From Mortierella alpina (Eukaryota > Mortierellomycota > Mortierellomycetes > Mortierellales > Mortierellaceae): a DNA stretch of 64,000 bases. The DNA is taken from positions 1,488,001 through 1,552,000 of the forward strand of contig JANATF010000013.1 in the NCBI GenBank assembly GCA_029449245.1, given 5' to 3'. Below, in pieces: positions 1 through 11,203 of the stretch (position 1 is its first letter; each line of letters opens with the position of its first letter). Below the pieces are notes generated by a model, which made no database searches, was not told where the DNA came from, and saw only the letters and a program-made list of their open reading frames with translations. The position numbers were made by a program, and so were the translations under genes.

Positions 1-503
1 GCAACTCGCCGCAGTCGAGGTCTTTGAGACTCCTGAGCTCTCCATTCTCGTCATTGACCAACTGGATAGAGCGGACCTTGTTGTGTGCGCTGGTTCACCG
101 GACTTGGCACAAGACCGTTCTCCCGCTCCTGTATCGCACGTTCCTGATCGGTGACCGTTGCAGTCCTCTCTGTCCGTCTTTCAATGAAACCAAATGGGAT
201 ACGTTTAGGAAGCACAGCTTGCACATACGGCTGCCCGAGATCTCGAGCCGAGGAAAACGCGACCTGTCTTTTTGATTTTAACTGCACCCACCTGACAGAT
301 CTCTACCTTCACCTCCAACTCTCTGCAAACACTTCAATGAATGCGCTATGGTCTTTGGGCCTCCTGAAGCTGATCTCTTAACACCCGCGTATTTTAACAC
401 TCAGCCTAATGATGTATGACTACCCAGTTGTCAATGACATTGAGTTTCAGTTGGTGGAACTTGCCCTACTCAGATGCATGCCAGGAGTCAAGAAACTGGT
501 TAT

Positions 504-511
504 CGCCGGCC
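504..511. repeat. Left target-site duplication of the hAT MITE
   Basis: CGCCGGCC, identical to the copy at 780-787. The pair brackets the 268-bp element, and the pre-insertion sequence aligns with the intact paralogue. Confidence 0.85.
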
Positions 512-779
512 TAGCGTTTCGAACCGGCGACAAATCTCGCGCCGGGCGCGCCGAGTGCTGAAAATGGTCGTCGCCGGCGCGCCACTCGGCGACCATAAAT
601 AGCTACTTCTCACTGAAGATACCCCTCCGATGATGCCATAGACTGGCAAGACTGCTAGGCCTATACCTCCTCCCCTCCGTAAAAAAAGTCGCCGACGGCG
701 ACCTAAATCTCGTCGGCGGCGCGCCGGGCTCACAAGAAATGGGTTCGCCGGGCGCGCCGGACGCCGGTTCGAATCGCTA
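512..779. mobile_element. Non-autonomous hAT-type MITE with 8-bp target duplication
   Basis: This 268-bp GC-rich element has 18-bp terminal inverted repeats that differ at one base: TAGCGTTTCGAACCGGCG at 512-529, and the complement of TAGCGATTCGAACCGGCG at 762-779. It is flanked by perfect 8-bp direct repeats CGCCGGCC at 504-511 and 780-787. Removing the element and one repeat restores codon-for-codon alignment with the intact F-box paralogue (ending in the shared SVDEIMRCA-like segment). An 8-bp target duplication and TIRs starting TAGNG are hallmarks of the hAT superfamily. It has no transposase and no long credible ORF, so it would depend on an enzyme supplied elsewhere. Orientation cannot be assigned. 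Confidence 0.88.
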
Positions 780-787
780 CGCCGGCC
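780..787. repeat. Right target-site duplication of the hAT MITE
   Basis: CGCCGGCC, identical to the copy at 504-511. An 8-bp length points to the hAT superfamily. Confidence 0.85.
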
Positions 788-1183
788 CAAGTATGGAGGA
801 GAGCTCTGTCGATGAGATTATGCGTTGCGCATACAGGGGCTGGAGGAGCTGGACGTGACTATGGACCGGCGAAGCGCTTTATCGATATCATGCCGACGGC
901 TATTACAGCCCTGAGGAATACGCCGCGCTGATAGAAGAAACGATCCCAGATGATCCATGGGTGCATCTGGATCTGATGTGGAAGCCCGATCTCCAGAGTC
1001 ATATCCGCTTCATGGCCACTTGAGGCTGGAACTAATAATTGCCGCTCCATCTCTCTTTGAGAGGAGCTGGAGTTACCGGAGACGGGGAATGGCTATGTAG
1101 CCTTACCTGGCAGAAGTAGCACGTTTGATCATAGACATTTTATGGTGTCACGCATGCGCGTAGGGATGTTGGCGTCACGTCAC

Positions 1184-1190
1184 ATAAATA
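1184..1190 (+). promoter_or_regulatory. TATA-like box of the F-box gene
   Basis: ATAAATA, about 70 bp before the ATG at 1261, in the only intergenic gap (1024-1260) before this gene. The position suits a fungal TATA element. No other element was recognised in the gap. Confidence 0.45.
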
Positions 1191-1260
1191 GGTCTGTCAG
1201 CAGCTACCGCCCTCGTCTATCATCTTTTCGGCTTTTCGTCTCTTCATCTCCACATTCACG

Positions 1261-2712
1261 ATGTCGAAACTCGCCGCGATCAAAGTCTTTGAGATTCCCG
1301 AACTTGCCATTCTTGTCTTTAACCACTTGAAGAAAGTCGACCTTACTGCCTGCGCACTAGGCCACAGCGCCTGGTACGAAGCCGTGATCCCCTTTATCTA
1401 TCACAGTATTACGATCCACTCGACGTCGAGGTTTCTTGGGCGGTCTCTCGATGAAGACTTTTGGAATAGTTTCAAGAAGTATAGCATTTACATGCGACTG
1501 CTCGAGGTCGATAGCTCGTCAATACACGACATTATCTCCTTTGGGTTTAGTTGCATAAGCCTGACGGATCTCCGCCTCGATATTAGTGAGGACGGTTCAA
1601 CGAACTGGCTATGGTCTTGGGGGTTACTCAAGTTGATCTCCAACAATCCGGGCATCTCGTCACTCGAGCTAAGAGCGCGTTCCGGCTCTCTCGTCACTTT
1701 TGACCACCATTTAGTGGTGATTGGCCTACTTAGATACATACCGCGGCTCAAGAAGCTTCTTATCACCGCCACATGTATTGGGCAACGTGCTGTCGATGAA
1801 ATCATGCGTTGTGCACACAGGCTGGAGGAGTTGTCTTTGAATATCAACCATATCGATAAGAGCCCCATTCCCAGGTCCAGTCAACAGCGCACCGGGTTTG
1901 TTCTGAGATTGCCCGTCACCCAGTTCCCCCTGAAGGACCATGATAACGATGACAATAATCATGATGGGCCGTACATTTCTGATTCTCAAGGTCGCAGGTG
2001 CCGGCAAGGAACTAGTCTGAAAAAGTTTCTCCTCACCCTCGGCGATGAACATCACAGAAACGTCTCCACTGCCGACGTATCCCTGCTCGTCCGCCATTTC
2101 TGTAGTGCGGAGGACATTCAACTCTCCGTTAGAGAACAATCAACTCGAAGGAAAATCATGCGAGCTCTCAAAGATCAAGTTGAGCATCCCGCTTGTAGCC
2201 TAAAGCATCTGGAAATTGATCATACATCGCATAAGGATGCTGCGAGTCTGGTCAATATTTTGAGTGCAAGGTCATCGTCGTTGGTGTCATTGTGGCTAAG
2301 AGATTGCTGTTTCTCGGACGAGCTCGTGTCGGTTCTTTTGCAGAACCATGGTAAGACTCTACAGCGAATGACCGTGGGTAAATGCAAGGAATGGCACAAA
2401 ACCGATATCGAGGCACTATTGTCTGGATGTTCAGACCTGCGATCGCTTGATGTGTTCAACACCGAGGAGTATGGCGACCTTGCCGTGATACTGCCTAAAG
2501 ATTGCCAGTTGCAATGGACGAGTCCAGATTGGCGAGTGTTCGAGGTGTTCACGTCCGAGGAACCTGTCTGGGCTTACGTCAAAGCATACAGCACGGTGGA
2601 TGAACTTGAGACGGTGAAAGAGGGACTTATTCTGGATGATCCGTGGAGGAAATTACAGCTGATGGAGAATGATGATATCAAGAGCCATATCCGCTTTCTT
2701 GCCAAAAAATGA
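1261..2712 (+). CDS. F-box/LRR-type protein, 483 aa
   Basis: Single-exon gene for a 483-residue protein. Residues about 10-55 (VFEIPELAILVFNHLKKVDL, followed by a W-containing segment and VIPFIYHSI) resemble the degenerate F-box of the large Mortierella F-box families, where this N-terminus is expected to bind Skp1. The remainder contains Leu-rich strands such as LTDLRLDIS, LKHLEIDH and LRSLDVFN, as in LRR-type substrate adaptors of SCF ubiquitin ligases. The start follows a short pyrimidine-rich leader and a TATA-like box. The decayed paralogue immediately upstream indicates a local duplication. The substrate is unknown. The F-box call rests on pattern and paralogy and the motif is weak; an LRR protein without ubiquitin-ligase function is possible. 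Confidence 0.8.
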   Translation: MSKLAAIKVFEIPELAILVFNHLKKVDLTACALGHSAWYEAVIPFIYHSITIHSTSRFLGRSLDEDFWNSFKKYSIYMRLLEVDSSSIHDIISFGFSCISLTDLRLDISEDGSTNWLWSWGLLKLISNNPGISSLELRARSGSLVTFDHHLVVIGLLRYIPRLKKLLITATCIGQRAVDEIMRCAHRLEELSLNINHIDKSPIPRSSQQRTGFVLRLPVTQFPLKDHDNDDNNHDGPYISDSQGRRCRQGTSLKKFLLTLGDEHHRNVSTADVSLLVRHFCSAEDIQLSVREQSTRRKIMRALKDQVEHPACSLKHLEIDHTSHKDAASLVNILSARSSSLVSLWLRDCCFSDELVSVLLQNHGKTLQRMTVGKCKEWHKTDIEALLSGCSDLRSLDVFNTEEYGDLAVILPKDCQLQWTSPDWRVFEVFTSEEPVWAYVKAYSTVDELETVKEGLILDDPWRKLQLMENDDIKSHIRFLAKK

Positions 2713-3791
2713 GAGGGACCCACTTGTCGCTCATATGGAATCTCGTTGCAGGAGCTGGCGTTGCTAGATTCGCGAGACGGCTATGGATAATGGCACAATG
2801 GCTTTGACAAAGCAAAAGCATTTCTTCAATGAATACAGTTGCAAGAGCTGAACCTCACGCGCCGCTGCCTGTCCCTTTTTTGTGACGATGAGCCATGATC
2901 TCACATCCACTGAAAACGTGGTGCAAACCTAATGCCAGACGGTAGACTACCCATCGCAAAGAAGCAGTTTACATAAGAGTCTCAGTTTTCACCTCTTGAC
3001 AGTACACAGTTTAGTCTACCACCATTCAAGAGTGGGGCACACTAGGTGGAGATGAGAGAATGATCACAGATGATGAGAGAAAGGAGAGAGATCCCATTTT
3101 ACCCGGCTCAAATGCATTCGTGGGTATGGTGCGACAGTAGCGCCATGCGGAGAAGCCTTCGATCAGTTGTCCATGACTACCCACTGCAGTGGTTGAATAA
3201 GAGCAGTGGATATATGAACGTTAACGCGGGCACTTGGCACAAAGAAAATGGTGCCTGGCTATCTTGTAATGTCGCCATACCTCCACGCTATCGCTAAGGT
3301 TGAAATGGCGGATAACACTTCACCGCTTGTTTGATCTAGCAGGATATCAAAAATTTGTGCGCTAAATGACGCGATGACCAAAAAAAAAATGTCCTGTGGG
3401 CGTCTAGCAAACAGGGATTGCACTTGTGCAAGCATCCTCCGTATGGTAACATATGAAGTCCTTTCAGGTACCCAATGGAACCTTCATTTACAGTTAACGT
3501 TAATGTTGATCCATGATCCCTTGCCTGATTTTTCCTCTCAACCAAGGATAAACCATGGGCGCCATTGTTTCATCATGAAGCATTTTCCGCTTCTTCGAGG
3601 AGATCTCCACGCCATCGCCACACCCGATGGTAGCACTTCCTAGGACTATTACAAAGGATAGGTTCGTATATGTAACGCTTCCGTCCCAGCCCCTCGTCTC
3701 GGTTCTGAATATAAATACCGCCATCAGTTTTTTCTCTGCGTTTTCTTCAACAAGGCAGTACTACTTCTTCATATCACGCACTCTAACTATA
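2713..3791. other. Intergenic region between F-box gene and sulfatase gene
   Basis: About 1.1 kb with short ORFs only and no convincing domains. It holds the 3' flank of the F-box gene and the sulfatase promoter, with a TATA box at 3710-3717. No RNA gene or repeat was recognised. Confidence 0.6.
3710..3717 (+). promoter_or_regulatory. TATA box of the sulfatase gene
   Basis: TATAAATA, 75 bp before the ATG at 3792 and followed by a pyrimidine-rich leader. Confidence 0.6.
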
Positions 3792-5680
3792 ATGAAGACC
3801 ATCACCGTCCTGACATCCTTGCCAGCAGTACTCCTCTCATTCTCTCAACTGGTCGCCGCCGCTTCGTCTTCGTCTTCGCCATCCACTCAAGAAACACTGG
3901 CAAATGTACCTGAAGAGAACTTCCGCCATGGCCATAACAACCATCGTCAAAAACCAAACTTTCTGGTCTTCCTGACAGATGATCAAGATCTTCACATGAA
4001 CTCGCTTGACTACCAGCCACTTGTACAAAAGTACTTGCGTAATCAAGGCACCGAGTTCACCAACTATTACACCACCACGGCCATGTGCTGTCCCAGTCGC
4101 GTATCGCTTTGGTCGGGCCAGTTTGCTCACAATCACAATGTGACAGACGAGTCGCCTCCTCATGGTAAGTCCATTTATTTTGAACGCCTCTCGCCGCCTC
4201 ACTCGCGCTCGATCTCCATCCTTCTCACCCCTGACCCCCATACGACAAAAACTTAGGTTCCTACACAAAGTTCGTCTCACAACAGCTCGACAAGAACTGG
4301 CTCCCGACCTGGCTCCAAGATGCTGGTTACTCCAACAACTACATCGGAAAGTTCATTAACGGCGTCTCTCCCACGCTCAAGCACGCGCCCAAGGGCTTTG
4401 ACCACCATCACTGGGAACCACTCGTCGCCCCCAACATCTACACCTTCTATAGTCCCGTCTTTGCGACCAACAACGGACCCCTCGAGGCACACACGGGTGT
4501 TTATCAGACAGACATCATATCGGATAAATCCATCGCCATCCTTGACGGACTAGCCCAAAACAAGACCCAACCGTTCTTGTTCGTCATCTCACCCACAGCC
4601 CCACACGACGAAGTCTGGCCCACCGCCAACGGCACCTTATTCACACCCCCCGTCCCCGCAAAGAGACACGAGCATTTGTTCAAGGATGCAAAGGCACCAC
4701 GACACCCGAACTTCAACCCTGCCAAGAACGACAAAGTCTCTTGGATCAAATCGCTCCCGCGTCTGAACGAAGACCAGGTCAAGACCATCGATGCCACTTA
4801 CCGCGCCCGTCTCCAGTCCCTCCAGGCCACAGACGAACTGGTCGAACGCGTGATCAAACGGCTCGAAAAGAATGGACAACTCGACAACACCTATATCGTC
4901 TACACCACCGACAATGGGTACCATCTGGGCACCCATCGCATGTTTGCCGGTAAGCAAACCGCGTACCAAGAAGACACCAACATCCCGTTCATCATCCGTG
5001 GACCGGGGATCGCCAAGAACCACAAGAGCAATGCTGTCGCGACCCATACGCATTTCCCGGCCACGGTCCTCAAACTCGCGGGTTTGCCCATCCCCGATGA
5101 ACTGGACGCGCATTCGATCCCGGTTCTGGAGAACAAGGCCGTGTATGGAAAAGATCAATCGAGTGAGGCCTTTGCGGTCGAGTTTTGGTCGACGGCGTTT
5201 ATGGAGAACACGACGGCGAGATATAGTACCAACACTTACAAATCCGTCCGATTGATCGGGCAGGGGTATAATCTGTTGTACACGGTCTGGTGCACAGGCG
5301 AACACGAGTACTACGATCTGGTCAAGGACCCATTCCAGATCCATAACATTTACCATCAGACCAAAGCGACCGTATTGAACCGTTTGGATGCCTTGTTGAA
5401 CGTGCTGAGGACTTGCAAAGGTCCAACCTGTCGTGATCCTTGGTCCGTGATCCATCCCAAGAACAACAACAACAACAACAGCAACAACAACAGCAGTCAG
5501 TCCAAGCAGCATACGGCCGAGAAGAAGAAGACAAACCGGGCTGTACACTCTCTCAAGGATGCATTGGACAAACGCTACGACGACTTTTATGCTGACCTGC
5601 CAAAGTTTGCATTCAAGGACTGTCTGCAGTATTACGCCTCTGGGAACGAATTCACGGTCCCGCAGCATACGGAGCTGTAG
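3792..5680 (+). CDS. Secreted sulfatase (arylsulfatase / GlcNAc-6-sulfatase type), 598 aa
   Basis: Two exons, 3792-4164 and 4257-5680, separated by a 92-nt GTAAGT...TAG intron. The protein starts with a signal peptide (MKTITVLTSLPAVLLSFSQL). The metal-binding start of the sulfatase fold is visible in FLVFLTDDQDLHM. The signature C-x-P-S-R appears as CCPSR, so Cys99 is the residue expected to become formylglycine. Later come the conserved HAPKGFDHHH segment and DNGYHLGTHRMFAGKQTAYQ followed by IPFIIRGPG, closest to N-acetylglucosamine-6-sulfatase and fungal arylsulfatases. It should hydrolyse sulfate esters outside the cell or in a lytic compartment, releasing sulfate. An Asn/Ser run near the C-terminus (about 5463-5500) is a low-complexity insertion. 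The exact substrate cannot be told from sequence. Confidence 0.93.
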
Positions 5681-6219
5681 ACCGAAGGGGTCACCATACA
5701 TCCATTGTTATAAATATACCATTAGAAGCCGTATAAAAGATAACTTTCAAAAAGAAATGCCACCTCCAAACCTTGCATCTCTGTTTGTTGGCTCAACATC
5801 AAGGAGTGCGTGTAAAGCACGAGCCATGGTCCACGAAAGATGAAAAGAGAGGATGACCTTTTTTATTTAAAAGGACCCAATTGCCCTTCCCAACAAACAT
5901 CGTCAAGGCCACGAGCCGAGATAACACCTTGTTGTCTATAAGTGGTCGATGACAAATAGTCCGCCCGTGGGCCGGAGACTTCACCTGACACCCAATGGAA
6001 GACTCGCACCATGTCGTTTCTCGGTCCAAAAGAATAAAAAAAAAAAAAAGGAGAAAAACGTCCGTCTGTCACACGTCTTACTCCTTTTTGCCCGTTCTCT
6101 CAAGAATATGCCAGGTGGTTTGGGTTTAGCTTGGCTCGGTCGTATCTGGTCTCAATGATCTTCTGCCTTCCAATCTGTCTAGCGCTTTCTCTTTCTTTTT
6201 TCCCTTTCCCTCGGAACTC
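5681..6219. other. Intergenic region between convergent genes
   Basis: About 540 bp between the stop codons of the sulfatase (+) and the YTH protein gene (-). It contains an A-run at about 6037-6050 and would hold both 3' ends. No gene was recognised. Confidence 0.6.
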
Positions 6220-9200
6220 TCAGTCTTTTGTCGGCCCTGGACTTACAGTTGCTGTACGTGCTGATAGCGATTCTGCAGCCGATGACACACCTTCTGCTGA
6301 TGTTAGGTCGCCCTCCACAGAGTCCTTCGGGGAAGGTGAGGTCGTACGGCCGGACTGCCCACCAGAAGACTCCGAATCAGGATCTCCATGTCCTTGACCT
6401 GCCTCGTCACTTTCGTTACTAGAAACCGCCGGTTCAGTTTGTTCCGAAGTATGAGGATCATGATCGTGGGGCATGAAGCCGTAGCCATACATCTGCTATA
6501 CATGAGTTAGTTTGAAAATCAGTCGAAGACACCAATTCAAGAAACCAACTGCACTCATGAACAATTGCATGTTTCAACAAGTACCTGGGAGTAAGCCTCT
6601 TCGGCAGGAATGTAGCCATAAGCGACACCATCGTATCCGATCAATGGTACCATCCCATCCATACCTGCACCGTCCGCGTTTGTCCCAGGCATCGGAGGCA
6701 GCGATGTCGCATGGCCTGGAACCATACCTGGGCCAGGCATCATACTAGCCGCGATAGGTGGGCCCTGTCCTGGATGCCATGGCATTGCGCCAGGCATATA
6801 CGGGGATGGTCCTGGCATATAGGGATACCCCATGTAAGGCTGCATCACTGGGTATCCAGGAGGCGGGTAAGGTGCATGATATCCTGCAGGCGGTCCTTGT
6901 CCCGCATATCCTGGGTGAGGTGGCAATGTCTGTCCACCAGTCGGATTTGAAGCGCCGTGTCGTCCTGAAGGCGGCCCACCTCGGGGTCCTTGAGCATAGC
7001 CATGATCTTGAGAGCCTGTGTGCGCTGCTGCCAGTGCTGCAGCTGAGGCTCCGTGCTTGTAAGAGGCATTTCCTGCCACAGGCGCGTCCGTATGGGTAAG
7101 CGCGGCGTGTGGCCGGTAATTGCCTTGGTATTGTTGTTGAGGCGAGGCGCCAGGCTGTCGTCGAGAGCCATTGTTTGAATGGAATGCAAAAAACTGGTCG
7201 TATCCTTGACCACTCACACCTCCACCTGCCGAGCTTTGACCAGAAAAAGAATTGGGTGCAAACTTGCCACCACCACCTCCTTTGCGGTGATCTGGTGGAT
7301 AATAGCCGCCTTGCATTGGTGGTCCTCCTTGTGAGCCTGAGCCATATCCACCGCCACCACGGTAACCGGTCTTGGAGTTCCATCCATGTCGCTGAGGATC
7401 CGAAAATGCTTGCTGGTGATCAGGTGAATACATCCCCTGAGGAGTAACAGAAACATGGTTCCCACGCGGTCCATTGTAATAGTGCCTCGAAGACGATCGG
7501 TAATTGCTTGCGCCGGGCACTGGAGGGGCGTGTCCACCATCGCCACTGAACTGACTTCGGTGAGAGGGAAAGTGTGGGGACGGTGCTGATTTATAGCCAG
7601 GGCCATGAGCCCGCGACGGATCGATGGACGGGCGTCGCTCTCCACTTCCAGATTCGGTCGACCTCGTGCTTATGATGCTTGATCGTCGAGTTGAGGTGCT
7701 TCGCTGCAGTGTCTGTTGAGATATAGGTGCGGACGAATCTCCAGTGACGCTAGACCTGCGACTTCCTCCAGCCTCAGAGGTGGACCTACTCTCGGTATCG
7801 TCCATGCTGCTTCTGTCCGGCTGATCGCGGTTCGACTTTATGAACAGCTTGATCAGTTGCTCGCCAACCGCAGGGTCAACCTCCGTTCCATCCTTGGACA
7901 CTTTGACCTCCCTGTTCTCGTAGAGCGGGTTTAATAGATGGGCAGTCTTCGTGAAAGGCACCTTATGGCTGCATTTGAGCGCGATAAATGTGGATAAAAT
8001 GAGAGGAAGACAGACGGGTCAATTGCCAGCTGTTACATTAAACGTTTTTCTCAACGACCAAAATTCCAATGGAGAACTTACACGTGTAACCACTGGATGG
8101 GGAATCGTACACCCCAAGACTTTGTCGTTGTCGATGCTCTGGCGATTACTTCAGCTTCCTCGTTCGTTATCTTCCTGCCTTCCTTGGCTGCCTGCTCAAT
8201 CTCCACCAGCATCGCCGCCTTCATCTCGGGGGACAAGGATATTTCGTCTGCTGGCTGCCAGATCTCATCCTCCTTGCCTGTTGTAATGGCAATCTCATTC
8301 TCAACAGAGATCAGATCAAGCATCCTAGAAGACATATCGCATTAGCTAATGCTCATAAAGATACTGTTTGCGCGACGCTAGTCGAGGAGGTACCATATAG
8401 GTATTACAGACAAAAAAAAAAAAGACGCGCGAGAAGGCAAGCCTTACCGTGCACAGCCAAAGAACTCCCCGCTCTTGTTGGCACTAAATACAAGGAATAC
8501 ATTTTTCGAGTTCTACAATGAAATATAGAAGTCGTGATTAGTACGCTTGGATGACGGAGTCATTAAAGTTGTTTGTTGCAAAATAGAAAACTAACCGAGA
8601 ATGCTTCATTAAGAAGTGGGACCAGATGGTCCTGTGTCGCCCATAAGCCGTACTGTACACTCAGCTTGAGGTCCTCATCGTTCAAACCCTTGAGGATAAA
8701 GTATCTCGATTCTGCATAGCCTAATGACGAGGTAGAGCGAGACTTTTTCGAGCCACCTTTGTCCTTGTGCTTGAATGGCTCTAAAGAAGTGGACCCGTCG
8801 CCTCCACTCGATGAGCTACCGGGTGCAGGACTCGCCTCTAGTCGCATTCGTTCTAACCGCGTTTGAGCATCCGAAAGCTCGTAGCGTGGGTCCATCCGCT
8901 GAGCCAGCAGTGAATGGTCTTGATTGTAATATCCCATTGATTCTGACATATACGGTGGTTGTCCATAATGAAAGGCCTGATGGTGAATCCGATTCGAAGA
9001 CGACACTTTGTTGACATACTCCGAGGCTGGATCTTTTCTTGGACGGCAGACCAGACGCGTGTTTTTGAACTCTCTGTCGTGAAATCGCCGAACAGCCCGA
9101 TCGACGGCCTCGTGGCTCGAGTAGTTGACAAACGCACAATGCGACTTTGACAGGATGAAGATACTCTGTGGATATCCAGAAAGAAAGGTGTTAAATTCAG

Positions 9201-11203
9201 TAGCCCAAAGTATGCGCATACGCTCGCACCATGTGAACATCGACAACCATCAACGCGAGAACAACATTAAAAGTGCCAGGGTGATCGCATACCTCCGGAA
9301 TATCATGTTCAACATCACCCTCAGTCTCCGTCGGCTCCGCCTCAAAGATAGCTTGAAGCTCTGCCACCGTCGTATCATTCAACACATTCCCGACCCACAT
9401 GGCTTTATCCAGCTCCTTTGGCTTCTTTTGTAGAGTCGGTGGAGGGCCTGGCCGCCACCCCTCAGGAGTCTGAAAGTATCCGGGTTGGGGGTAATCCTGG
9501 TGAAATCCTTGGCTCGGATAAGGCTGCTTGAATCCCATGTACTGCTGAGCTGGTCGCACACCATGTGGCATTGGCTGGGATCCTGAAGCACTTGGCCCTT
9601 GACCGGCATAAATAATGGGTCTTCGAGGGCCAGGAGATGGTGGCACATTGGGGTTGAAGAAGGGAGGGGGCATTCTGAACCCTTGGTGATTGGGCGCTGG
9701 GCCAGGGGGGAGTGGTAATAGGCCGTGCAGGCCAGGACCCTGTCCTTGTTGCCCCGTAAATGCCTTGGTATGGCCAAGGCTTTGGCGCGAAGGGTAATAC
9801 GGAGACGGGGGCGTAGATCGCTGTGATGGCTGCGGGTATGGCTGCTGGAATGTCTGAGGATGGTAGCCGCCAGTGGGTGAGCTGCTTTGCCTTGAGCTGG
9901 CGTATGGAGAAGGAGGTTGGTAGTGCTGGGGATGGTGGGATGAGGACGGCGACTTTTGAGGCTGCTGCTTTGGCTGAGGCGGTGACGACGACGTTGGGTC
10001 GTCCCGGTGTAGCGCCCGCTGCTCCCCTTGGACCCGTGGATCTCCCTTCTGCCCGGGTATGTCGTCGATTGTTCCACGCGCGTACGCCTCCAGCACTGGA
10101 CCATGAGCAATATCTGCAGGCGACGCAGCAACATCAGCCGAAGGGGGGCGAGTATTGCTCGGAGCTACGACGCCGGGCGTCATGCTTGTGGGAGATGAAG
10201 GCGAGGAGGATGCTGCGGGTGTGATTGCGGCTGCGTTGGGTGATCCTTGAGAAGCGGCTGGTGTGACAGGCGCATGTACCATTGCTCCTGCGCCTGCTCC
10301 TACTCCTGCACCTTCTGCACCTGGTGCAGCTGTTGTCGATACCACTGAGGGGTCCCTTGTGCGCCTGCTTCCATTGGCCCCCGCGGTAGCAGCCAGGGCG
10401 GGGGTGCCGGACGACAGCTTATCCTGAAATACAGGCTGACTCGGGCGGTGTGACGTCGGTTGAAACCCTGTTCCTGCTGCCACTTTTCGGTCGCGAGAAA
10501 CAGAAATAGGCGTGGACGCTTTGGTCGTGGACGGGTCCAGTACCTTGTTTTCTCGCGGGATGGCAGATAGCGGCGGCGATTTTCCCTCACCTTCTTGCTC
10601 CTGCTCTTCTTCCTGGGATGTGACTTGCCGTCTCACGGACCCGCCTCTCGCACCCGACGGACTGGTGCTAGTCGCGCCCGAATCTATGCCCTCAAGCGAG
10701 GCGGAGGTCTCGAGCTGGTGCATATCTGGGGTCGAAATGGTCTCAATGGTTGAGGTGGCTGAAGGTTTGGTTGTAGTGCCAACAAAGGGCAGGGGAGCAC
10801 TGGTGGGACCGTGGATAGGGAAAGGACCTCGTTGCTGGTGCTGTTGATGCTGTTGCTGTTGATGCTGTTGCTGATGCTGAAGAAGTGTATGCTGTTGATG
10901 TGGGTGTGGATGATGTTGAGGAGGCTGCTGGTGCTGATGTTGGTGTTGATGTTGGTGTGGAAGAGGGTGTGGGTGTGGGTGCTGTTCATAGGGTAGAGCC
11001 ATCGGCGGAGGATGGTATCCTACGGGGAACTGTTCACCGTTAGGACCGATGTAGACGGCTGGATAGTAGGGAATCATGCCTGGGGTGTGTGGAAGGGTGG
11101 GGCTAGACTTGTAGGAGAAGCCCTGGCGGGTGTGGGTGTGAGTGCGGCGGTTGCGCTGGAGCCTGTTTTCAATGTTTGTTCTCGTCGGGCTTTCTGCCAG
11201 CAC
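6220..11203 (-). CDS. RRM and YTH domain RNA-binding protein (m6A-reader type), about 1481 aa
   Basis: Six exons on the minus strand, in order 11203-9293, 9165-8596, 8512-8448, 8324-8082, 7968-6585 and 6492-6220; junction phases agree throughout. The first 600 residues are His/Gln/Pro/Ser-rich. An RRM follows (RNP2-like MWVGNV, RNP1-like SHCAFVNY, residues about 612-690). The YTH domain begins at SRYFILKGLNDEDLKLSVQY and continues through YGLWATQ, NVFLVFSANKSGEFFGCAR and WLHVHKVPFTKTAHLLNP. It aligns with human YTHDC1, including a Trp at the first cage position. A Glu/Ala-rich insertion precedes the last YTH segment. The last 400 residues are Gly/Tyr/Pro/Gln-rich and prion-like. The likely role is binding N6-methyladenosine in RNA to control RNA fate. 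The start at 11203 is the least certain point; a Met 42 codons later, or an upstream exon, is possible. Confidence 0.88.

Larger units (their letters stand above)
1..1023 (+). pseudogene. Decayed F-box/LRR protein gene (5' end cut by window edge)
   Basis: This is a broken paralogue of the intact gene at 1261-2712. From base 2 the frame reads QLAAVEVFETPELSIL, matching the intact N-terminus almost from its second codon. It then loses frame near base 90 and continues as ALVHRTWHKTVLPLLYRTF. A second frame change lies near 270, an in-frame TAA at 379-381, a transposon-like insertion at 512-779, and another frame slip near 835. Much of the C-terminal LRR part is deleted around 860-880. The final stretch, in frame again, ends DLQSHIRFMAT then TGA at 1021-1023, matching DIKSHIRFLAKK of the intact copy. 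The product would have been an SCF substrate adaptor; it cannot be made now. The missing first codons lie just outside the window. The pseudogene call is firm; function is inferred from the paralogue. Confidence 0.85.

Noticed and set aside
512-779. GGTTCGAATC-like sequence resembling a tRNA B box
   Set aside because: It lies in the terminal inverted repeats of the MITE, with no cloverleaf or A box at the right distance.
4637-5701. 354-codon antisense open frame over the sulfatase
   Set aside because: It has no recognisable domain, and the plus-strand frame is a clear sulfatase. It probably reflects codon bias of the real gene.
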